From the NCBI GenBank assembly GCA_002373205.1, contig DFJV01000097.1, positions 1 to 13,048 on the forward strand: DNA of 13,048 bases, read 5' to 3'. A program made the position numbers and the translations under genes. The stretch comes from Treponema sp. UBA3662 (GTDB lineage: Bacteria > Spirochaetota > Spirochaetia > Treponematales > Treponemataceae). The stretch's first letter is position 1. Each line of letters opens with the position of its first letter. Positions 7,679-13,048 of the stretch are shown one piece after another. Below the pieces are notes generated by a model that was not told the DNA's origin, did not search any database, and saw nothing but the letters and a program-made list of their open reading frames with translations.

Positions 7679-8725
7679 ATGACAAAAGTCTTCAAAGCGT
7701 TTCTAATGCTAACTGTAGTTTTAATGGCCTTTTCCTCATGCAAGAAAAAATTGGTTCAGGCGGCTGAATCAAATGATGGCGCAGAAAAATCGGCGGCAAA
7801 TTTTACGATAGGATTTTCCATAGACACGCTTGCAATTGAACGCTGGCGGCGCGACTGTGACGTTTTTCTGAACACGGCAAAAGACCTTGGCGCAGACGTA
7901 ATTGTCCAGAATGCGGGCAACAGTGTGCAGGAACAGCAGAAGCAGATAGGCTACCTTATAAACAGAAACGTAAAAGCCATTGTCATAGTACCAAAACAGG
8001 CGGACTCCCTTACCGAATGCATACGGCTTGCAAAAAGCAAGAACATTCCCGTCATCTCTTACGACCGCCTAATACTCAACGCGGACATAAGCCTTTACAT
8101 TACGGTAGACAGTAAGGCCGTGGGAACCCTCATGGCAAAGGAACTGCTTACGCGGAACTCAAAGGGAAAGTGGTTCTGCTTTTACGGCCCCCAGGAAGAC
8201 TACAATATGTCGCTCATAAAGCGCGGCGTGGAAAACCAGATAAAGGGCGCACCTGTTTCCATAAGCCTTGTCTATTATACTGACGGATGGAACTATGACC
8301 TTTCCTACCAAAAGATGATAGAGCTTATAAAAGAAAAGAACCTGCCGGATGTGATTGTTGCGGGAAACGATGCCGTGGCAAACAGCATAATTCAGGCGCT
8401 TGGCGAATTTTACCCGGAAAACAACATTCTTATTGGCGGACAGGATGCAGATATTGCCGGTTGCCAGAATGTTGTGTCTGGAAAACAGACGGTAACAATT
8501 TATAAGCCAATCAACGAGCTTGCCCAGAAGGCGGCAGAAATAGCATGTTCGCTTGCGCAGGGGAAGAGCGTGGAAGAAGCCTCTGGTACAAAGGATGTAA
8601 TAGACAACGGATATGGCGAAATACCTGTCCTGTGGATGCAACCTGTGGCCGTTACCAAAAGGAACATGGACGAAGTTATAATAAAAAGCGGCTTCCACAC
8701 CAAGGACGAAGTCTACCGCGAATAG
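7679..8725 (+). CDS. xylF: XylF-like xylose/simple-sugar-binding lipoprotein
   Basis: A 348-residue periplasmic sugar-binding lipoprotein of the CUT2/ribose-xylose family. Residues 1-20 are a lipoprotein signal (LMAFSSC, lipidated Cys21), so the protein should be membrane-tethered outside the cytoplasm. From residue 43 the two-lobed binding fold matches E. coli XylF as recalled: ERW near the N-terminus, VISYDRLILNADI, the NDA motif in the second lobe, GQDADIAG, TIYKPI and the C-terminal IIKSGFH. These motifs carry sugar-contact residues, so D-xylose or a similar pentose is the likely ligand. The ATG at 7679 is chosen because the lipoprotein signal starts there; a TTG at 7643 lies inside the promoter. 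No permease (xylH) or ATPase (xylG) gene is adjacent, so it either serves a transporter encoded elsewhere or acts in sensing. It converges on the sensor operon, whose regulator may control it. Confidence 0.87.
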   Translation: MTKVFKAFLMLTVVLMAFSSCKKKLVQAAESNDGAEKSAANFTIGFSIDTLAIERWRRDCDVFLNTAKDLGADVIVQNAGNSVQEQQKQIGYLINRNVKAIVIVPKQADSLTECIRLAKSKNIPVISYDRLILNADISLYITVDSKAVGTLMAKELLTRNSKGKWFCFYGPQEDYNMSLIKRGVENQIKGAPVSISLVYYTDGWNYDLSYQKMIELIKEKNLPDVIVAGNDAVANSIIQALGEFYPENNILIGGQDADIAGCQNVVSGKQTVTIYKPINELAQKAAEIACSLAQGKSVEEASGTKDVIDNGYGEIPVLWMQPVAVTKRNMDEVIIKSGFHTKDEVYRE

Positions 8726-8776
8726 GATGCTTTTCTTCTTTTTTTGGACCATACTTTATTTGCTAACCCGCTTTCC

Positions 8777-8851
8777 AGGGTTCCGCGCTAACCGCGCTCC
8801 ATTGCTTCGCAACGGCTGCGCCGCCCTTCCAATCGGGGGTAGGCTTTTTTT
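8777..8851 (+). repeat. GC-rich modular intergenic repeat, copy B
   Basis: This block fills much of the 155-base gap between the convergent xylF-like and response-regulator genes. It shares GGGTTCCGCG, GCTCCATTGCT and CGCAAC with copy A, then a diverged tail (GCCCTTCCAATCGGGGGTAG against GCCCCTCCATGGCGGCGTAG, 14 of 20 identical). The same three hairpins can form with different stem bases: GCGC/GCGC (8785-8788 with 8794-8797), TTGC/GCAA (8802-8805 with 8809-8812) and CGGC/GCCG (8813-8816 with 8820-8823). Like copy A, it lies between two gene ends. Confidence 0.65.
8818..8851 (+). terminator. Possible terminator of the xylF-like gene at the end of repeat copy B
   Basis: An imperfect GC-rich stem (GCC...CCC against GGG...GGC, with a bulge) runs straight into seven T residues (8845-8851). 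It is the only terminator-like structure after the xylF-like stop. The stem is interrupted and competes with the repeat's third hairpin, so confidence is low. Confidence 0.35.
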
Positions 8852-8880
8852 GCAGAAGAAAAGTTGGCTTTGCTTCTGCT

Positions 8881-10446
8881 TTAATTTGACGTTGCTTTTG
8901 CGCGGTATTCCGTGGGGCTAACGCCAAACCTTTGCTTAAAGAGTTTGCTAAAATAGTTCTGGTCATTGTAGCCAACACCCGCCGTTATTTCCTTTATAAT
9001 CATTGAACTGTCTTTAAGAAGCTTCTTTGCCTTTTCCAGTCGCATAGAAGTTAGGTAGTTTATAAAAGTGTCCCCGGTTTCTTCCTTAAAGAGCTTGCTT
9101 AAATAGAAGGGGCTTACGTTAAGCGTCTGTGCCAGCGGTTCAAGCCCCTGCAAGTCTGCAAGATGCTCTTCTATGTAAACAAGGGCCTTTTTTATGATGG
9201 GGTTTTCCGTCTGCGACTTAAGGTTTTGAATTTCCAAGGCACATTCCATGGAACGCTCTGCCAAATACTGAATCTGTTCCTGAACGGAGTCCGTCTTTTC
9301 AAAAAAAGAAAATGCGCTGTCTATTGCGGGATTTTTGTAGGAAGGGTTCAGCTCCACAACGGCATTTTTTTCCTGTATGACAAGCTCAAAAAGCGCACCC
9401 TTAATTTTATCCGGTTCGTCTTTGTGCTCGGCAAGAATTGATGTGGCGCACTCACGGGCATATTCCCCGGCATTTGCACTGTCTCCCAAACGGATGCTTG
9501 TCAAAAGCTTTTGGGCAGGTTTTGCCGTCTGCGAATTGCCCTGCTGAATGTTCTGAAGCCCGGAAAATTCAATTCCACCGGAAGAGTCTATCTTGTTTAA
9601 AAGGACTGATGCCGCGTTGTAGGCTTTTTGTGCATCTTCTATGTTATGCTCTATTCCGCTAACGCCAATTTTAATTTTTGCGGAAATCTGTATGGAAAGA
9701 AGGGTAAAGAGTTCGCCCATAAGTTCATGCTGGATTTTTTCGGAAAAAGAGTCCATGCCGCCGGATGCAAGCGGAAAGAATATTGTTACGCGGTTACCCA
9801 TAAAGGAACCGATTATGCACCTGCACTTGGAAGAAAGGATTTCCCTTATCTTTTCGTAAACAGAGCCGCGGTTGTTGGGAGCCGTGTCGGGAACTTCCAG
9901 ACAGGCAAAAAAGTAGTCGCTGTCCGTAATTCCAAAGTAGTCAAGGTAGTCGGTAAAGTCCGTGTTGCCGTTGTTAAATATGCAGGAATAGATAAAGTCG
10001 CTTTCCACCATGGGCGAGACAACGTTAAGCTTTTGGTGCAGCTTAATGGAATCCGTCTGCTTGCCGCGCTCATCGTCCACTGCATTCATTGCGTCGCGCA
10101 CCGTCTGGATTATAAGGTTTCTGTTAACAGGCTTTGTAAGGTACTTGAATGCCCCCATGTTGAGTGCCTGCTGGGCATACTGGAATTTGTCGTAGGCAGT
10201 AAGTATTATTACGATGATGTTTGGGTTCATCTGCTTTATAAGGCTTACTGCTTCAAGGCCGCTTATTCCGGGCATGCTAATGTCCATAAAAAGAATGTCT
10301 ATGTTCTTGGAGCGCACTTCTTCCAGTGCCTTTGTACCGGAGTTTGCGGTAAAAATCTTTACCTGCTCGGCAAAGTTTTTGTTCAAAATCATGGTAAGAG
10401 AATCTGTCACAATTTTTTCGTCATCGGTCAATAAAATGTTATACAC
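8881..10446 (-). CDS. YesN-type response regulator with AraC-family DNA-binding domain
   Basis: A 521-residue cytoplasmic transcription regulator. The N-terminal receiver domain (about 1-125) has the acidic pair Asp8/Asp9, phospho-acceptor Asp55 (FMDISMPG), Thr83 and Lys105 (LTKP), so it is fit to be phosphorylated. A long middle section (about 130-405), usual in YesN regulators, has no motif I can name. The C-terminus (about 415-521) is an AraC-type double helix-turn-helix: LAQTLNVSPFYLSKLFKEE, then the signature GYNDQNYFSKLFKQRFGVSP. The start is GTG at 10446, with AGGAG (10453-10457) six bases upstream inside the kinase gene. The two genes overlap by eight bases, which suggests translational coupling and equal supply. 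It is last in its operon and converges on the xylF-like gene, a plausible target. An extracytoplasmic sugar signal is inferred from the operon. Confidence 0.92.
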   Translation of the reverse strand: MYNILLTDDEKIVTDSLTMILNKNFAEQVKIFTANSGTKALEEVRSKNIDILFMDISMPGISGLEAVSLIKQMNPNIIVIILTAYDKFQYAQQALNMGAFKYLTKPVNRNLIIQTVRDAMNAVDDERGKQTDSIKLHQKLNVVSPMVESDFIYSCIFNNGNTDFTDYLDYFGITDSDYFFACLEVPDTAPNNRGSVYEKIREILSSKCRCIIGSFMGNRVTIFFPLASGGMDSFSEKIQHELMGELFTLLSIQISAKIKIGVSGIEHNIEDAQKAYNAASVLLNKIDSSGGIEFSGLQNIQQGNSQTAKPAQKLLTSIRLGDSANAGEYARECATSILAEHKDEPDKIKGALFELVIQEKNAVVELNPSYKNPAIDSAFSFFEKTDSVQEQIQYLAERSMECALEIQNLKSQTENPIIKKALVYIEEHLADLQGLEPLAQTLNVSPFYLSKLFKEETGDTFINYLTSMRLEKAKKLLKDSSMIIKEITAGVGYNDQNYFSKLFKQRFGVSPTEYRAKATSN

Positions 10447-11962
10447 GGTTTTCTCCTATTTGAATTTGAGACGGTATCTTTATGTTGAACATAGTTCCGC
10501 ATCCGTCCGGGTTTTCCGATATGCTAAAAACGTCTGTGCGCTTAAAATAAATCTGCAGGCGGGAAATTACGTTTATAAGGCCAGTTGAAACATGGGTCTT
10601 TTCCTGCATGGTTTTGTCCTGAACCAAGACGCCACCGCTTTCTTCCTGGGCAATCTTCATTACGCGCTCTTTTACGCCCTTGTCAAAGCCAATGCCGTTG
10701 TCGCTTATGGAAATTAGGATAAGGTCTTCCTGCTTTTTTACGCTGATTGTAATGCGGCCGTTTTCCGAGACACCGTTAAGGCCGTGCTTGATGCAGTTTT
10801 CTACGAGCGGCTGCAGAATCATGTTGGGCATTTTTACGCTTAGGGTTGACTCGTCAATGTCCTTTACAAATTCGTAGCGTTCTCCAAAGCGCACCTTCAT
10901 AATGTAAATGTAGTTGTCCAGCATTCCAAGCTCTTCGCTGATTGTGGCATCGCTTCCGGGGTGCTGTATGTTGTAGCGCAAAAAGTCTGCAACCTGTTCC
11001 AAGAAGTAGCATGTCTTGTCCGCCCCTTCCATCATGGCAAGCTGTGCGCCAGTGTTCAGCGTGTTAAAGAGGAAGTGGGGCTTTATCTGGTCTTGCAGGG
11101 CTTTTAGGTGGGCATCCGTGTACAAGGCCCTCATTTCTATTTCTTTTTCCCTAAGCTCGTTTTCGTGCAGGGCTTTTTCCCATATAGTGTCTACGTATTC
11201 CCTTATGGAAATTATCATGCTGTCAAAGGCACGGCAGATGTTTCCTATTTCGTTCTTACGCTTGTTCTGGAATAGGGGAACGTCAAAGTCACGCTCGGCA
11301 ACGCGGAGGGCAACTGATGAAATTTGCTTTAGCGGCGTTGTTATGTGTGCAATGTGTATGTAGAGCAAAAGGGCTGTATTCAGCAATATCATGATGACTG
11401 CAAAAATTGTGCGGTGGATAATCTGCTGGGTCTTTGCATTGCTCTGGTTGTAGTTTGCTGCATTCATCTTAAAGTAAAGCATGTTAAGGTTCATAATCTC
11501 GTCATACAAGAATGAATAGCAGTCCAAGGTCTTTATATAGTAAAGGTCAGCATCCTTTGAATTGTTTGCACGGCGGGCAGCAATGGCCTTGTTGCTTAGG
11601 GCAAAAAAAGAATCGGAAAGCATTTTTATTGTGTATTCTTTTTGCTCATTGTAGACGGTTGAAGGAACGCTCCTTAGTTTTTCTGCACCGCTTTCTGCGG
11701 CGGCTTCAAAGTGGTAGTACTTGTCTATGCTTTCAAAGGTTCTGTAGCTCATGTAGGATTCCATGGCGGCTTCCGTCTGCTCAAGGTTTGTAAGGTAGGC
11801 GTCCAGTTCCGCATTTGTGCTGAATGAATTTCCTGTTTGCCACATAACGCCCATAACTAGAGTGGAAAGATAGAGCACAATAAAAAGCGTAAGTACAAAA
11901 CTTGCAAGAACGCTAAGCATGAGGCTTGTCCGAAGATTTAAATTCTTTAGAAAATTGTTCAT
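10439..11962 (-). CDS. LytS/YesM-family sensor histidine kinase
   Basis: A 507-residue membrane kinase of the His_kinase (PF06580) class. TM1 spans about residues 15-40, an extracytoplasmic segment 41-182, TM2 183-205 and a HAMP linker about 206-258. A coiled-coil-like helix leads to the phospho-acceptor His296 in QIKPHFLFNTLN. The ATP-binding part shows the N box PLVENCIKHGL (Asn389), the G1 box DNGIGF (421-426) and a GLINVISRL motif near 461. All catalytic elements are present. The outer segment appears wholly helical, with no Cache-type pocket visible, so it may not bind sugar itself but read the sensor protein encoded just upstream. The ATG at 11962 follows that gene's stop by three bases, with GGAAG seven bases before it. 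The family autophosphorylates and passes phosphate to a YesN partner, here the next gene. The input signal is inferred. Confidence 0.92.
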   Translation of the reverse strand: MNNFLKNLNLRTSLMLSVLASFVLTLFIVLYLSTLVMGVMWQTGNSFSTNAELDAYLTNLEQTEAAMESYMSYRTFESIDKYYHFEAAAESGAEKLRSVPSTVYNEQKEYTIKMLSDSFFALSNKAIAARRANNSKDADLYYIKTLDCYSFLYDEIMNLNMLYFKMNAANYNQSNAKTQQIIHRTIFAVIMILLNTALLLYIHIAHITTPLKQISSVALRVAERDFDVPLFQNKRKNEIGNICRAFDSMIISIREYVDTIWEKALHENELREKEIEMRALYTDAHLKALQDQIKPHFLFNTLNTGAQLAMMEGADKTCYFLEQVADFLRYNIQHPGSDATISEELGMLDNYIYIMKVRFGERYEFVKDIDESTLSVKMPNMILQPLVENCIKHGLNGVSENGRITISVKKQEDLILISISDNGIGFDKGVKERVMKIAQEESGGVLVQDKTMQEKTHVSTGLINVISRLQIYFKRTDVFSISENPDGCGTMFNIKIPSQIQIGENRV

Positions 11963-11965
11963 TTC

Positions 11966-12955
11966 TTAACTTCCCGAAGCTTCCTGCCTTAGCACTTCTA
12001 TTTCTGCGGAAACATAGCTGTTGGCATAGCCGTTGTTTATGTATTCAAAAAGTTCTTCCATGGCCTTTTGACCTATGTTGCGCGTCTTTACCGAAATTAG
12101 CTCGGTAACGATGTTCTTTTCAAAGTAGGAGTGGCAGTCGTCGCTGTCTCCAAAGCCAAGGATTTTAACCTTACCGGAAAGATTTAAGTCGCGGACGCTT
12201 TGTGCCGCAAGAATTGTGTTTTCTTCCGAAAGGGGAACCACAAGCTCAAGCCCTTCCTCTGATGCAAGCCTTTGCCTAAGGTAGTCTTCCTTGGAAAAGT
12301 TTGTTTCGCTTATGACGGTGATTGTTTTTATGATTATTTCCGGATGCTCGTTGGAGATGATGTTTATTAGGGTGTTCATCATGGTGCTGTAGCTTGAATT
12401 GTTGCCCTGGGCAGAAGTAAGGATAATGACCTTCTTGCTTTTTCCTATAAGCGAAATAATTTCGTTGGCGGTAATTTTGCCCAGCTCGGAAAAGTTTACG
12501 CCTATAAATGAAAGCTGCTGCAAATTTGGCAGGTAGTTTCCTATTGTAATAAGGGGAATGGGGGTTCCGTTGCGGTTAACAGGTACTTGCAGTGGCTCGT
12601 TGCCGCTTATGTAGGCAATAACACCGTCTGCACTAAGGTATGAGGCATAGTCAAAAAGTGACTGCATAGGAATTTCCTGAGCCTTTGATTTTCCGGTGTA
12701 AACTTCCACCGCCGCATTGTAGTTTTCGGAAACATCCATTGCACCTTTGGCAACCTGGTTTAAGTAAGTGCCGTTGTCGCTTTTGCCAACAACAAGGATG
12801 TTGTATCCGCGGGAAGATGTTTGTGATTCCTGTGAATTTACCACGGATTTTAGGGACAAAAACTGAATTCCCAAAAAAACGGCAAAAATCAGGATTATTG
12901 CTATTAAAAGAGACTTTACCAGTGTATTCAGTATTTTTGAATTGAAATGCAGCAT
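11966..12955 (-). CDS. Membrane-anchored periplasmic-binding-protein-like sensor, XylFII-like
   Basis: A 329-residue protein with one uncleaved N-terminal membrane helix (about 14-36) and then a type I periplasmic-binding fold (about 51-325). The fold starts YNILVVGKSDNGTYLNQ and ends with the second-lobe motifs VKILGFGDSDD and ISVKTRNIGQKAMEEL. There is no cleavage site or lipobox, so it stays tethered beside the kinase. It is first in an operon with a LytS/YesM kinase and a YesN regulator, as in clostridial XylFII-LytS-YesN, where the tethered protein binds xylose and engages the kinase's outer helices. Its sequence is much further from XylF than that of the gene at 7679, so the ligand is uncertain. 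The ATG at 12955 is preferred: an upstream in-frame ATG at 12973 has no ribosome site and overlaps a strong promoter's -10. If 12973 were used, the product would gain six residues (MIQWKA). Confidence 0.82.
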   Translation of the reverse strand: MLHFNSKILNTLVKSLLIAIILIFAVFLGIQFLSLKSVVNSQESQTSSRGYNILVVGKSDNGTYLNQVAKGAMDVSENYNAAVEVYTGKSKAQEIPMQSLFDYASYLSADGVIAYISGNEPLQVPVNRNGTPIPLITIGNYLPNLQQLSFIGVNFSELGKITANEIISLIGKSKKVIILTSAQGNNSSYSTMMNTLINIISNEHPEIIIKTITVISETNFSKEDYLRQRLASEEGLELVVPLSEENTILAAQSVRDLNLSGKVKILGFGDSDDCHSYFEKNIVTELISVKTRNIGQKAMEELFEYINNGYANSYVSAEIEVLRQEASGS

Positions 12956-12963
12956 TGCCTTCC

Positions 12964-12992
12964 ATTGTATCATATAAACACGGAAGTTTCAA
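12964..12992 (-). promoter_or_regulatory. Sigma-70-type promoter of the sensor-kinase-regulator operon
   Basis: On the minus strand TTGAAA (12987-12992), a 17-base spacer and TACAAT (12964-12969) form a near-consensus promoter, with TG one base before the -10 (TGA-TACAAT). Transcription should start near 12955-12957, at or within two bases of the ATG at 12955. The operon would then be transcribed with almost no leader. GGAAGG lies only two bases from the ATG, too close for a normal ribosome site, and would fall in the promoter's discriminator. Confidence 0.72.
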
Positions 12993-13011
12993 AAGCGGTT
13001 TTTAAATCAAC

Positions 13012-13048
13012 CTACGCCGCCATGGAGGGGCCCGCGCAAGCGGGTTGC
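13012..13048 (-). repeat. GC-rich modular intergenic repeat, copy C (partial, inverted)
   Basis: Read on the minus strand, this 37-base stretch matches bases 1428-1465 of copy A almost exactly (GCAACCCGC, then GGGCCCCTCCATGGCGGCGTAG). The difference is in the hairpin core: CCCGC/GCGGG closes TTGC here, while CCCGCC/GGCGGG closes TTT in copy A. It lies about 20 bases upstream of the sensor operon's -35 and is cut by the window end. Confidence 0.75.

Noticed and set aside
8159..8752. 197-residue minus-strand ORF opposite the xylF-like gene
   Set aside because: Antisense to a gene with clear XylF motifs; no domain or ribosome site of its own.
8852..8879. GCAGAAG...CTTCTGC inverted repeat just before the response-regulator stop on the plus strand
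   Set aside because: The stem is AT-balanced with a 14-base loop, and on the minus strand it is followed by A residues, so it does not make a convincing terminator for the operon.
9628..10434. 268-residue plus-strand ORF opposite the response regulator
   Set aside because: Antisense to an intact receiver domain with all its catalytic residues; the open frame reflects codon bias, not a gene.

Overview
The window looks like chromosomal DNA of a host-associated spirochaete, most likely a Treponema-like gut or rumen species. This rests on loose, spirochaete-style lipoprotein signals, a very large stand-alone alpha-2-macroglobulin, sugar-binding-protein and YesM/YesN-type regulation, and a pyruvate phosphate dikinase. 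The genus is inferred from gene content and no marker gene is present. All coding regions are intact except the first, which is cut by the window edge. No tRNA, rRNA, CRISPR array, integrase or transposase was found, and no stretch over 300 bases lacks a gene.

Layout. (1) 1-416, plus: the C-terminal end of pyruvate, phosphate dikinase, carrying an unusual 65-residue lysine/alanine tail like that of histone H1, then a clear rho-independent terminator. (2) 512-1303, plus: a HisJ-type PHP-family phosphatase with a TTG start. (3) 1391-1480: a GC-rich, hairpin-forming intergenic repeat between two convergent genes. (4) 1491-7526, minus: a 2011-residue bacterial alpha-2-macroglobulin with an intact CMEQ thioester. 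(5) 7527-7678: a divergent promoter region. (6) 7679-8725, plus: a XylF-like xylose-binding lipoprotein with no permease or ATPase beside it. (7) 8777-8851: a second repeat copy. (8) 8881-12955, minus: a tight three-gene operon transcribed as membrane-anchored sugar-binding sensor, then LytS/YesM-family histidine kinase, then YesN-type response regulator with an AraC DNA-binding domain. (9) 13012-13048: a third, inverted repeat copy cut by the window end.

Genes 6 and 8 probably work together. The operon matches the three-component plan described for xylose sensing in clostridia (XylFII-LytS-YesN), where a membrane-tethered sugar-binding protein loads the kinase and the AraC-type regulator activates xylose-uptake genes. 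Here the plausible local target is the xylF-like gene that converges on the operon. Both sugar-binding genes have an extended -10 promoter placed so that transcription should start at or within about two bases of the ATG, so leaderless mRNAs are likely. The alpha-2-macroglobulin is probably an envelope protease trap and is unrelated to the sugar system.

The best candidates for something undescribed are the histone-like tail on a central metabolic enzyme, the modular repeat whose hairpin stems change sequence while staying paired, and the pair of leaderless sugar-sensing promoters.
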